DNA of 64,000 nucleotides, taken from NCBI RefSeq assembly GCF_003352465.1, contig NZ_CP031153.1, forward strand, positions 3,276,987 through 3,340,986. Direction: 5' to 3'. Each line of letters begins with the position of its first letter. Positions within the stretch are counted from its first letter, which is position 1. The notes under the pieces are model-generated. The model searched no databases. It was not told the DNA's origin and saw only the letters and a program-made list of their open reading frames with translations. Shown here piece after piece: positions 37,146 to 46,090 of this stretch. The stretch comes from Kordia sp. SMS9 (GTDB taxonomy: Bacteria > Bacteroidota > Bacteroidia > Flavobacteriales > Flavobacteriaceae). Both the position numbers and the translations under genes were made by a program.

Positions 37146-39164
37146 ATGAAAAAAAGCCATTTGTATGTATTGCTATTAGCTTTCTCTTTGATCATACAAG
37201 GATGCCAAGAAGAAGAAATTTTACTGGGCTCATCTCTTGAGAAATCAGGAAGAAGCGACAACGCAGATATTTCTAAGAAGTATTTGGATTACGGAAATAG
37301 GTTGACCAATGTGTTAACTAGTTTACTGAAAGACAAGAAAACGCTTTCCGAAGTGTTAGGAGCAAATTCTGAAAAGAAGAAAGGAAAAACTGAAATGTTA
37401 GTAACCGACCTTTTCCAAGCTAAAGTTGACGATGGGAGAGCGACAGGTATGGATGCATTTGCATCAGAATTATCTCGAATGGAAAAAATTTCCCTCAAAG
37501 ATGCAAAAGAGTATTTATTGTCAAACTCGCGGATCATGCCAAATGTTATTGTAGCGGTACGAAATAATATTTCTTCTCCGACTGACGCATCTTCCGTAGC
37601 TTCTTCGATTACTCCAGATCAATTGACATTAGATAAAGTTGTTTTTGTCGATGGCAATCACAGAGTTGGGAACCATCTTTTTGGATATGACAGTTCTTCA
37701 ACTAGAGTAGAAGTCATAAATGAAGTTTTTTTAACGGTACAAATTAGTGAACGACACGACAGTCAAGGGAATTCACTTATGCATCACGATAACCCATTTT
37801 TCTTTGATCCATCGGGTCCAGTAGGTCCTTTAGGATTTTTAACACCATCACAAGTTTGTGACGTAGACGACATTCCTGAACCAGACGGTCCATGTGATAC
37901 GCCAAGTGTACCGACTAATTTTACGGTAACCATGCAAGATGGTTTTATACAAATTACATGGAATGGCGATTTGGAAGAAGCAGGAACTTGGAATCGGTAT
38001 GTTCTTGAGCGACGCAATCCAGTAACTGGTGAAATAAAACTATTTCCTATTTATTCTTGTGGATATACAAGCAGTCAATACCTTGTAACAGATACTGATT
38101 TAACTCCAAGTACAACCTATATTTACAGAGTACGAAGTGTTAGAATGCGAAAGTTCCCTTTTGGCTCACCAGAAGATTACTGTCGTTCAGAGTGGACAAA
38201 TTCTATAACGGTAGCTACAGATGCTAGTTTAATTGTAGACCCTGTTGCTAATTTTGAAACGAGAAACTTTAACGAAGGAACTATCGACTATTTTTGGAGT
38301 CCACCAGAAAGTTATCAATCTACAGGATATAAAATTGAAGTATCCGTAGATGGATCTAACAACTCTTGGTCAAATATTGAAGACATACCGGATCTTCTCA
38401 CAGTAAGTCATTCGGAAGGACATCCGAACAGTTGGAAAGGAAATCGTCAACATTTTAGAATTCGAAACAAATTAGGAGCCAATTTTTCGTTACCAGTATA
38501 CGACGTTGTGTATCCTGCATGGAGAAGTAGTGGCGATCGCGTACGAATTAGCGAAATAAATATTCCAGATATTACGGTGTTTGAATTACCAGAATTAGGA
38601 AATCCAGAAATCTTTGTGGCTTCAACTATTGCAACAGATGAAGACTCAGGAACTAAAACATCAGAAGCCTTAGTTGGTTTAACACCAAAACTTGCTGAGC
38701 TTATTAGCCTTCCTCCACCGTTTGATTATTTTCAGATTATTATACCTTTTGGTAATGATTATGTTCCATCAGTATCAAACCCTATCTATGCGCATCAAAT
38801 TCCATATGCAGCAAACATTCTTTTAATTCAAAACTCAACACCAATAACATTGATAAACAATTGGTATGGAGATTATTATAACAAAGTACTTTTTGTAAAT
38901 ATTTCAGAAACAGATACAGGAGAAATTGTCACAGAAACCTCTACAGTATCAAAGGAAGTTGAAGCAAAAGGAACGTTTAAAATTGGAAAAAAAGATGTGT
39001 TTGATGTAGGACTTGATATTGGCGCTAAGAAAACAACCGATGTTACGTTTGATTATCCAGATAGAACCTTATCAATGGGATCTTTCGATTTATTCTTTTG
39101 GGAAGAAATTAATAGAAATTACGGGTTGCAAGGCTCAAATATTGTTATACGAATTACAAACTAA
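37146..39164 (+). CDS. Lipoprotein with fibronectin type III domains
   Basis: Protein of 672 residues starting with a lipoprotein signal peptide: a hydrophobic stretch then LIIQGC, so Cys20 would be lipidated. The mature N-terminal third is unrecognised. Around 250-360 there is a fibronectin type III-like domain (PTNFTVTMQDGFIQITWNG, then STTYIYRVRSVR), and a second, weaker one follows (PVANFETRNF to RNKLGANFS). The C-terminal 200 residues are beta-rich and unrecognised. It is probably an outer-membrane surface lipoprotein; an adhesion role would be a guess. It is preceded by a long intergenic stretch and followed 25 bases later by the O-antigen-ligase-like gene, which may be co-transcribed. 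Confidence 0.75.
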   Translation: MKKSHLYVLLLAFSLIIQGCQEEEILLGSSLEKSGRSDNADISKKYLDYGNRLTNVLTSLLKDKKTLSEVLGANSEKKKGKTEMLVTDLFQAKVDDGRATGMDAFASELSRMEKISLKDAKEYLLSNSRIMPNVIVAVRNNISSPTDASSVASSITPDQLTLDKVVFVDGNHRVGNHLFGYDSSSTRVEVINEVFLTVQISERHDSQGNSLMHHDNPFFFDPSGPVGPLGFLTPSQVCDVDDIPEPDGPCDTPSVPTNFTVTMQDGFIQITWNGDLEEAGTWNRYVLERRNPVTGEIKLFPIYSCGYTSSQYLVTDTDLTPSTTYIYRVRSVRMRKFPFGSPEDYCRSEWTNSITVATDASLIVDPVANFETRNFNEGTIDYFWSPPESYQSTGYKIEVSVDGSNNSWSNIEDIPDLLTVSHSEGHPNSWKGNRQHFRIRNKLGANFSLPVYDVVYPAWRSSGDRVRISEINIPDITVFELPELGNPEIFVASTIATDEDSGTKTSEALVGLTPKLAELISLPPPFDYFQIIIPFGNDYVPSVSNPIYAHQIPYAANILLIQNSTPITLINNWYGDYYNKVLFVNISETDTGEIVTETSTVSKEVEAKGTFKIGKKDVFDVGLDIGAKKTTDVTFDYPDRTLSMGSFDLFFWEEINRNYGLQGSNIVIRITN

Positions 39165-39189
39165 CGTACTAACAACTTAAAAGTATACA

Positions 39190-40803
39190 ATGAAAGCACA
39201 ATCTATAGTTCATACTAATTTCACAAATATCATACTGTGTATTGTGCTTTCATTTTTTATAGTGCTGAATCCACTTTGGAACACAGTCAATATTTCATAC
39301 TTTATTATTGGTTTGTTGTGTGTTTTTTTATGCTTTGTAAAAAGCACTAGATATAGTACAACTGAAAACATATTTCTTTATATTTCATTTGGAGTTTCGT
39401 TACTTTTACTATATGTAAATCAATATACTGATATACTAGGAATTTCACTATTTCTATTTTTTTCAATACTCATTTGCAAAAAAATAAGTGCAAATCTTTT
39501 GTTGCTATTATTGATTCCAATCGCTGCAATATTGCTATTGAAATCTGTTTTTTACATTCAGATTAATGGTGTTTCTACCCTAAACGGATTCTATGTAAAT
39601 GCTTCACTGTTAATTATTTGTGTGTCGATTTTAAAGAGAGAAAAAATCAATCTAGCTACCACAATTGTCTTGCTTATTTTTACAGTTGTATTCATCATTA
39701 TAAAATCACGTTTGGGTTTTATTGCAACTTGTAGTTTGTTGCTTTTTAAAATTTTCACACATTATAAAACAGTACGTTTTAGAGTGATAAGCATTGTCAT
39801 TTTCGTATCAGGATTAATTCCGCTTTTACTTACTAAACAGATATCTATTACAGGTAGAATGCACATCAATACCTTTATTTTAGATCATTTAGATACCGTA
39901 AAGTTCTTTGATTACAATCCGTTTACCAATTGGTATAATCATACGATTATCAATCATAATGCACGTGAAATGAGTCAACTAATTGGTGAAGTATACAATG
40001 TTGCTTTTAATGATTATTTACAAATACTCATTCAATATGGAATCATTCCCTTTGGTTTGTTCGTAGCACTTAACCTCTATATATTCTATATTTTATTAAA
40101 AAGAAAAAAAGGATTGTATGCCGTTTGTTTTCTCATCATACACTTAATGCTGCTTACTAGTTACCCTTTGTTTATGCCTGCTAGTTTCTTCTTTTTACTG
40201 CTGTTTTACATTGAAATTGGAACAAAAGAGAAGGTATTCAAACTAAATATTCTTCCTAAAAACACACTATTTACAAATGCTAGTGCACTAAAGTTGATCA
40301 CAATTTTCTTGTTTATTGCATTAAGTGCTGTGTATTATTACCCAAAATATGTTTTGTTTGAAAATGTACAAAAAGGAGTTTCTTTAAATAATTTACTTGA
40401 TTCTAAACTCACAAAACATGCTTTTAAAAATAATGAAATTAAATATTGGGTAGCAAAAGAATATATAAGTAAAGATTCCAAAAACGCAAAACGTATATTT
40501 TTATACTTACATGATAAGTGTCTTTCTTATAACATGCTCTTATTAACAGGTGAAGTTTTTGAGCATTTGGGAGCATATGAAGAAGCTGTTACCTATTATG
40601 AAAAATCGCATGTGGTACGACCTTTTACCTTAATGCCCATTTACAAACAACTTTTAATCAACGATCATTTAAAGAAAAAAAATAAGGTAGATGAGTTAGT
40701 AAATTTTTATAAAAAGATGCAATTAAGAGTCGATAATGACCAAACTGACATCATGAGAAAAGAAATTAATGGAATCCTTAAAAAGTATGCCTTTTATGAA
40801 TGA
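39190..40803 (+). CDS. O-antigen ligase/polymerase-like membrane protein
   Basis: Inner-membrane protein of 537 residues with around ten hydrophobic segments in the first 380 residues. A large external loop (about 220-280) carries INHNAREMSQLIGEVYNVAF, resembling the conserved loop of Wzy_C/O-antigen-ligase proteins (H and E residues before the Y-G-I-I-P segment). The C-terminal 150 residues are soluble and helical with a tetratricopeptide-like pair (LTGEVFEHLGAYEEAVTYYE), as in several Bacteroidota members of the family. Members transfer or polymerise lipid-linked glycans at the periplasmic face. The neighbours do not form a glycan cluster, so the substrate is unknown. Confidence 0.7.
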   Translation: MKAQSIVHTNFTNIILCIVLSFFIVLNPLWNTVNISYFIIGLLCVFLCFVKSTRYSTTENIFLYISFGVSLLLLYVNQYTDILGISLFLFFSILICKKISANLLLLLLIPIAAILLLKSVFYIQINGVSTLNGFYVNASLLIICVSILKREKINLATTIVLLIFTVVFIIIKSRLGFIATCSLLLFKIFTHYKTVRFRVISIVIFVSGLIPLLLTKQISITGRMHINTFILDHLDTVKFFDYNPFTNWYNHTIINHNAREMSQLIGEVYNVAFNDYLQILIQYGIIPFGLFVALNLYIFYILLKRKKGLYAVCFLIIHLMLLTSYPLFMPASFFFLLLFYIEIGTKEKVFKLNILPKNTLFTNASALKLITIFLFIALSAVYYYPKYVLFENVQKGVSLNNLLDSKLTKHAFKNNEIKYWVAKEYISKDSKNAKRIFLYLHDKCLSYNMLLLTGEVFEHLGAYEEAVTYYEKSHVVRPFTLMPIYKQLLINDHLKKKNKVDELVNFYKKMQLRVDNDQTDIMRKEINGILKKYAFYE

Positions 40804-40807
40804 AAAT

Positions 40808-40930
40808 ATGATCTTAACAATAGAAGTAGTACCTAGATTAACTGAAATTAAACATTTTTCGAACTCCTTTGGTTTTTCAAACAACTCATATTCAAAAGTA
40901 TACGTTAGAAGCTTCTTTCGTGGTATTTAG
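40808..40930 (+). pseudogene. Possible remnant of a ketosynthase C-terminus
   Basis: A 40-codon ORF in the 243-base gap. Its middle reads FSNSFGFSNNS, recalling the conserved C-terminal SNSFGFGGNN of FabF-type condensing enzymes but without the two glycines. No other part of such a gene is nearby. It may be a decayed fragment or a chance match in AT-rich DNA; I lean only weakly to a remnant. Confidence 0.2.
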
Positions 40931-41046
40931 TAAAATGGTTAAAAAAAGTTTTGAGAATACAGCCGCAAAATAAAGAATATTCACAGTTGTGCATTCGTAT
41001 TTGATTTATTTATTGTAAATTAAATTTTACAAAAAAATATCAGTAA

Positions 41047-42135
41047 ATGAATATTATTCTCACAGGAGTTACAGGAACCCTTGGCTCTCAAATTTTAATA
41101 CAGTTATTAAAACAGGAAAAAGTGAAAAATTGTTTTCTTTTGGTTCGAGAAAAAAATGGAAAAACACCGCAGGATCGCATACAGAATATTTTTCATGATA
41201 TTTTTCAAAATGACTCAAATGATGAAATGCGGTCAAAAATTAAGATTTTTAATTCATCCGATTTTTTCACACCTTCTTATCTTACTAAAACAGCGATTAA
41301 CTATTTTATTCATGCTGCGGGATATGTCAATTTATCTATTGACATTCGAGAAAAGGCAAAAATATTTGAAGAGAATTTAGCGTTTACAAAAAAAATATTC
41401 CAAACATTTTCTCCGTATCTCACGAAGTTTATTTATATAAGCACAGCCTTTTCAATAGGTGACGTAGGTGGCTTTATAGGCAATGATTTTCACAATGGCA
41501 TCACGCCAAAGTATCGTAATTTTTACGAAGAATCAAAGCATCAATGTGAAAAATATCTTCTTGAAAATGAGCAGCAAAGCAATGTTTCCATCCAAATTTT
41601 ACGACCAAGTGTATTAGGTGGAAATATCAGTGAAGAACCAAAGTATTTTATATCTAAGTTCATGGTGTATTACCTTCTTGGGAAATTCTTTTACAAGAGC
41701 CCGCTAAACGGTGATATTGTCAGAATTGTTGCAAACTTTAACACCGGATTGAATATCATTCCTGTAGATTATGTTGCACACGTAATTTCGGAAGCCATTC
41801 ATAAAAATATTGCACAACTCAACATTACACATTCAAAATGTACAGGTCTTATTCCTGGAATGACTAGAATTATAGAAACCGCAGGCGCTTCTAATTTTAC
41901 CTTTGTCAACTCAGTCGATATACAAGGACAATTGCGGGATAAGAACAGAGTGGAACAGTTTTACTATAACTCATTAGGAATGCATTTAAATCCTTATTTA
42001 GTATCAGCCCCGTATGAATATGATACCGAAGTATTGGAATCTATAGTGCCGATGCCAAGTTATAATTTGGTGGATTACTTGGAAGATACAATCTCGTATG
42101 CAAAGGAAAAAAAGTTTAGAAATAAGCGTTGGTAA
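41047..42135 (+). CDS. Extended SDR of the thioester/acyl-CoA reductase type
   Basis: Protein of 362 residues. The N-terminus ILTGVTGTLGSQILIQLL is a GxxGxxG NAD(P)-binding motif, IHAAGYVNLS matches the NAD_binding_4 family, STAFSIGD precedes the catalytic pair, and YEESKHQCE supplies YxxxK. The family includes terminal reductase domains of NRPSs and carboxylic acid reductases, fatty-acyl reductases and related epimerase-like enzymes. Here it is stand-alone, with no adenylation or carrier domain. A role in reductive release for the NRPS lines is possible but unsupported by position. It ends one base before the convergent C25 peptidase gene. Confidence 0.75.
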   Translation: MNIILTGVTGTLGSQILIQLLKQEKVKNCFLLVREKNGKTPQDRIQNIFHDIFQNDSNDEMRSKIKIFNSSDFFTPSYLTKTAINYFIHAAGYVNLSIDIREKAKIFEENLAFTKKIFQTFSPYLTKFIYISTAFSIGDVGGFIGNDFHNGITPKYRNFYEESKHQCEKYLLENEQQSNVSIQILRPSVLGGNISEEPKYFISKFMVYYLLGKFFYKSPLNGDIVRIVANFNTGLNIIPVDYVAHVISEAIHKNIAQLNITHSKCTGLIPGMTRIIETAGASNFTFVNSVDIQGQLRDKNRVEQFYYNSLGMHLNPYLVSAPYEYDTEVLESIVPMPSYNLVDYLEDTISYAKEKKFRNKRW

Positions 42136-42136
42136 T

Positions 42137-43948
42137 TCAATAGGTCAATGTTGGGATTCCAATTAAATTATAGGCATGCAAATCATCCAAAGATATTTTA
42201 TTTTGTTTGAAAAGTTCTTTCTTCAATTGCTTTAAAACATTACCGATGGGTTTTCCTCTTTTAGAAACGAAATATTCTGTTATGGAGTTGTAGTTATCAA
42301 TATGTGTATATCCAGATGCGGAAATGGATACAATAGCTCCTTTATTGTCCATTTTGAGGAGGTTTTCTGCAAAGCAATCTCTTTTGTGATACGCAAATGT
42401 ACCAGTCCAACAAGATAAGTCGATGAGTACGAACATATTTCCAGAAGTTAGACTTTCCATATCATCAATAGCTACTTTCTTATTTTTACTCCAACCCGTA
42501 TACGAAGCATGACCTACAAACTGAAAAACGGAAGGATTTTTGTCATTGATGTAAGAAGGAATGGTATGCATTCCTAGATATTTTTTGACTGAATTTTGTT
42601 TTTCGTACGAAGTATAAAAAACATCCAGTTTGGAAGTAATGATAGAAATATCATCATATATGGCATACGCTGATTTTTTCTTTTTATCTAAAAAAGTAGT
42701 TACTTTTTGGATGTATGCATTCAATTCTGAAGATGTTTTAAAGGGAAGTCGTCCAACAGAAATTTTTGGGCTAGACGGATCATTCAAATACGAATACGGA
42801 TAATCTGTTTCTACTCTGGTAAAGTCCTTATCTTGGATGTAATAATGTGTAGGAATTAAATCGCCTTCATCTTCTTTTTCACTGGCGTCTCCTAAAAAAA
42901 GAACATGCTTAGGCAGTACTTTATGAATGTGTTTTTTTATCGCTTTTGCAGAAGGACTACTGTGTGAATAAGCGTTGTAAATTTCTTGTGAATCTACAAA
43001 TACGTATGACAAATTGGGATCAATTCGTTTAAGAAGTTTTGTGAGCAATGCGAGGTCATTTGCATCAAAATGGCGCGCATTATACACCACCAAAAAATCA
43101 TGATATGTATTGCTAGGAATTGTAGATGGATATAGCGCAACTTCTTGAATAGTGGATGCTTTTTGAAAAATTAAATTCTTGATTTTCTCATCATGTTCAA
43201 CTTTTTTGAAAGTAGCACCATCAAAGGTCGCATACGCATACGCATCTTCCATCTTTTGTATGGTGTTGAAACTACGGAACACATACTTTTCAAAATCATT
43301 ACTCAATAATAAGCGTTTATCCTCAAACAATTTCATTTCAATATGTTCAATACCAACTTCATAGAAAAATGAGGAAACTTCTATATCCACATACTTTTCG
43401 GTACTAATTACTGGAACTGAAACAGTAAACTCGCCATACGGAACACTGTAACGATATTGTTTTCCATTGATTTTGACAAGAATAGGCGCATCTGATTTTT
43501 TAAAGTTGTACAGCTTCAGTTTCACATACTCTTTTGTGTTTTTTACGGGAATTCCTTTAAATAGTTTCTTTCGGAAGGGATTGTCTTCAGAAATAATAGC
43601 TAAAAACCAGTGAGAGCTATCAAAGCTATTGGGCAGTGAATATTTATAGTGATTTCGTTCTTCAATTTTTAAAACTTTGGGAATAGAAAAAACGGTATTA
43701 GCTTCGTTAAAATGATCTGCTATTTGGTAAAACCCTTTGCTTGGGCAGTACATATATCCGTAATTATCTTCAACAAAAAGTTGATAATAAGTATTCCCAA
43801 AAGAGACATAAAGAGGTTTGTCTTTTATACTTTTCGGAATTTTAAACTTATATATTCCTTCAGTTTCTGTACTAAAATAATAAGAACTTGAATTCGCAAA
43901 TATGCAGGTTGAAAGTAAAAAAAAAAGATATTTAATATAACTTCTCAT
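42137..43948 (-). CDS. Short gingipain-family (C25) cysteine peptidase
   Basis: Exported protease of 603 residues. I start it at ATG 43948, which puts a signal peptide (SYIKYLFFLLSTCIFANS) at the N-terminus; an upstream in-frame extension has no signal and would run over the divergent promoter. A beta-rich N-terminal half is followed by the C25 fold: DFLVVYNARHF, VLFLGDASEKEDEGDLIPTH, SVGRLPFKT, then the catalytic His in FVGHASYTGW and Cys in LIDLSCWTG. It lacks the C-terminal T9SS sorting domain of secreted gingipains and is about half the length of the PorU sortase. It is divergent from the secreted-protein/peptide locus with a 94-base shared promoter region, so a link to that locus is possible. 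Confidence 0.85.
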   Translation of the reverse strand: MRSYIKYLFFLLSTCIFANSSSYYFSTETEGIYKFKIPKSIKDKPLYVSFGNTYYQLFVEDNYGYMYCPSKGFYQIADHFNEANTVFSIPKVLKIEERNHYKYSLPNSFDSSHWFLAIISEDNPFRKKLFKGIPVKNTKEYVKLKLYNFKKSDAPILVKINGKQYRYSVPYGEFTVSVPVISTEKYVDIEVSSFFYEVGIEHIEMKLFEDKRLLLSNDFEKYVFRSFNTIQKMEDAYAYATFDGATFKKVEHDEKIKNLIFQKASTIQEVALYPSTIPSNTYHDFLVVYNARHFDANDLALLTKLLKRIDPNLSYVFVDSQEIYNAYSHSSPSAKAIKKHIHKVLPKHVLFLGDASEKEDEGDLIPTHYYIQDKDFTRVETDYPYSYLNDPSSPKISVGRLPFKTSSELNAYIQKVTTFLDKKKKSAYAIYDDISIITSKLDVFYTSYEKQNSVKKYLGMHTIPSYINDKNPSVFQFVGHASYTGWSKNKKVAIDDMESLTSGNMFVLIDLSCWTGTFAYHKRDCFAENLLKMDNKGAIVSISASGYTHIDNYNSITEYFVSKRGKPIGNVLKQLKKELFKQNKISLDDLHAYNLIGIPTLTY

Positions 43949-44010
43949 AAAATTTTGTGATAAATATAAGGAAATTATTAAAATCACTTTATTTAACAAA
44001 ATAAAAATCT

Positions 44011-44018
44011 TACATTTG
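44011..44018 (+). promoter_or_regulatory. Bacteroidota -7 box (TAnnTTTG)
   Basis: TACATTTG fits the Bacteroidota -7 consensus exactly. Transcription would begin near 44024, about 19 bases before ATG 44043. No clear -33 TTG is present; the region is AT-rich. It probably drives the secreted-protein and peptide operon. Confidence 0.5.
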
Positions 44019-44042
44019 ATGTAATCGCTTATGAAACATGGC

Positions 44043-44417
44043 ATGAAAAATAGTTACTATTTATTTTTATTATTCTTTTGTTTTAGTTGTAGTGATGACG
44101 ACACGTCCAATGTCTTACAAATAAGGGTAATCAACGCAAGTGAATTTGACTACAAAAATATTGTAGTAAATACTTCTGGTGGTGAACAAAATTATGGGGA
44201 TTTAGATGCTGGACAAACATCTGTGTACAAAACATTTGATTTCGCTTACCGATTTGCTTATGTGGAACTACAAATAGATGATGACATATTTATTTTTCAA
44301 CCAATTGATTACATAGAAGAAAATTTGATAACTTCTGGGAACTACTCCTATGAAATTTCTGCAAATGATTCTAATGATCAATTTTCAAGATTGAACATAA
44401 ACTTACGAAACGATTAA
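44043..44417 (+). CDS. Small lipoprotein, unknown function
   Basis: Lipoprotein of 124 residues from ATG 44043. The signal peptide (NSYYLFLLFFCFSC) ends in a lipobox with the acceptor Cys followed by SDDD, the acidic tail seen in surface-exposed Bacteroidota lipoproteins. The mature part is a small beta-rich domain (LQIRVINASEFDYKNIVVNT, with Y/D-rich strands) that I cannot place. An in-frame ATG at 44031 would add four residues, but it lies only 13 bases after the -7 box. It is the first gene of the run leading to the peptide locus, 20 bases before the T9SS cargo gene. Confidence 0.7.
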   Translation: MKNSYYLFLLFFCFSCSDDDTSNVLQIRVINASEFDYKNIVVNTSGGEQNYGDLDAGQTSVYKTFDFAYRFAYVELQIDDDIFIFQPIDYIEENLITSGNYSYEISANDSNDQFSRLNINLRND

Positions 44418-44437
44418 TTTAAAAAACCAAACAAACC

Positions 44438-45328
44438 ATGAAACAAAAACACTTTTTAATTGGAGTTTTGTTGTTCATATCGTTTTCTGCGTTCACAACA
44501 TATACGATTGTGACTGGAGAATATTTAACAACAGCTCCCGAAGATCCTTCTTTTGGCGTTATGATTGTTGATCACGATGATGAAATCAACTCATTAGAAA
44601 ATTATTACACAAATGTTGCGTACAACCCTTCTGTAGTGAATGATCACAACAGTCTTATGAGTGACTTTGAGAGTGTCATTGTTACGCAAAGTGACTACAT
44701 GACTGAGAACAACCTCACATTTGAACAAGTTCGAGAAAATCCATCACTTTTACCGCCCAACTTTATATTTTCTAATCAACAACATTCACAAGCACTGAAT
44801 GTTATCAATACAACAATGCCTGTTGCATCTCCTGATTTGCAACATTCATTAAGTGCCCTTCGTGAATACATTGATTTAGCGAGTCAAGTGAATTACTCCG
44901 TATTAGAAATTTATGACGATTCTTATGGAGGTGGTATTCACATGGGAATAGGTGATGAAGCAATGCACTTAGGAGGCAAACAAGCAAATCAAGGATTGCA
45001 GTCCAAGGAAGCAATTAGAAAATTAAGAGATTTATTAAAGAAAGATTTATTAAACCTTACCAAAGAACAGTTTACGATCTATCCAAATCCTTTAAGTAAT
45101 ACGTCTACAATTTCTTTCTTGAACAGTATCTCAGGGAAATCCCAATTTGTCCTTTATGATATTAAAGGTAGAATGATTACTTCTGCTCAAAAAAATCTTG
45201 AAGAAGGAACCGCTCATATTCAAGCAAATGAAATTTTAGATATCCAAAGCCTGTCTAAAGGAATTTATATCTTGAAAATAAATACCACTACGGGTCGTGA
45301 AATGTCTAATAAATTAATCGTAAAATAA
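44438..45328 (+). CDS. T9SS-secreted protein with type A sorting domain
   Basis: Secreted protein of 296 residues. The signal peptide is at 1-20. The middle is unrecognised, with a Gly/His stretch (DSYGGGIHMGIGDEAMHLGG) near 165-185. The last 80 residues form a T9SS type A sorting domain: FTIYPNPLSNTSTISF, then YDIKGRMI, LSKGIYILKI and the terminal NKLIVK. It should cross the outer membrane by the type IX system and be released or anchored after removal of that domain. It lies 9 bases before the next secreted protein gene. Function of the cargo portion is unknown. Confidence 0.85.
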   Translation: MKQKHFLIGVLLFISFSAFTTYTIVTGEYLTTAPEDPSFGVMIVDHDDEINSLENYYTNVAYNPSVVNDHNSLMSDFESVIVTQSDYMTENNLTFEQVRENPSLLPPNFIFSNQQHSQALNVINTTMPVASPDLQHSLSALREYIDLASQVNYSVLEIYDDSYGGGIHMGIGDEAMHLGGKQANQGLQSKEAIRKLRDLLKKDLLNLTKEQFTIYPNPLSNTSTISFLNSISGKSQFVLYDIKGRMITSAQKNLEEGTAHIQANEILDIQSLSKGIYILKINTTTGREMSNKLIVK

Positions 45329-45337
45329 TTAAGCCAC

Positions 45338-46090
45338 ATGAAAAAAGTTGTACAATTATTTTTGTGTTCTTTAGTGATTTTGTTTTCTACAGAATCTTTT
45401 TCTCAAGTATCTAAAGAACAAAGCAAATTAACAGGAAAGCAGCTCGCTAAGCACAAAGCAGAGTATGCTGCAAAAGTAAAAGCACTCGGGATGGCAGTAC
45501 AGCCTGAGTATTTCTACAAACTTAAAATTGATATCAATAAAGTTGATGAATTCAAATCAGTTGGAGTTGACTTAGTTGAGTTGGGAAACAAAGCTGGAGA
45601 GTTTACATACAAAGAATACACACTACTAAGTAATTATGTAGTACAAGGTGTTGTTGTAGAACGCACGTATAGCCAAGACAAACAAGATTTTTTCCACACA
45701 ACGTATAAAATAAAAGTTGAGTCATCTTTAAAAGGTGGCATTTCGGATGAATATATTTATGTGAAAACAGAATCAGGGTTGATAGGAGAAGACTCTTATG
45801 TGCAAAGTTCAACAGAACCAAGCATATATTTAGGAGAAAAAGTGCTATTAATGTTGAATAGAGTAGACGTAGCTGCTGCTGAAGCAGCAAGAGAAAAAGG
45901 ATTTTTTGACAAAACGTTGAATGCTACGAGTAATGACTTTACGATCAATGGTAAATTTACGTTAAAGCAAGAAACTTTCTTTGATTCACACAAGCACTAT
46001 ATAGGAAATAAAGATGAAGTGTTTTCTAACATTGGTCAAGTTCAAAGTATTAACAAAAGAGAAACGTTTCACACTAAAAAATTTAAATAA
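45338..46090 (+). CDS. Secreted protein of unknown function, coupled to a metalloprotease
   Basis: Protein of 250 residues with a signal peptide ending near TESFSQ. The first 60 mature residues are Lys/Glu/Ala-rich and probably helical. The middle (VVQGVVVERTYS, TYKIKVESSLKG, EYIYVKTESG, GEKVLLML) has the pattern of a small beta-barrel domain often found next to secreted metalloproteases; that comparison is from memory and uncertain. There is no sorting domain. The last base of its stop is the first base of the metalloprotease ATG, so translation is tightly coupled. An accessory, inhibitor or chaperone role for the protease is a reasonable guess. Confidence 0.7.
   Translation: MKKVVQLFLCSLVILFSTESFSQVSKEQSKLTGKQLAKHKAEYAAKVKALGMAVQPEYFYKLKIDINKVDEFKSVGVDLVELGNKAGEFTYKEYTLLSNYVVQGVVVERTYSQDKQDFFHTTYKIKVESSLKGGISDEYIYVKTESGLIGEDSYVQSSTEPSIYLGEKVLLMLNRVDVAAAEAAREKGFFDKTLNATSNDFTINGKFTLKQETFFDSHKHYIGNKDEVFSNIGQVQSINKRETFHTKKFK

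Noticed and set aside
43949..44044. N-terminal extension of the C25 peptidase to 44044
   Set aside because: It hides the signal peptide, overlaps the divergent gene start and covers the promoter region; ATG 43948 gives a proper signal peptide.
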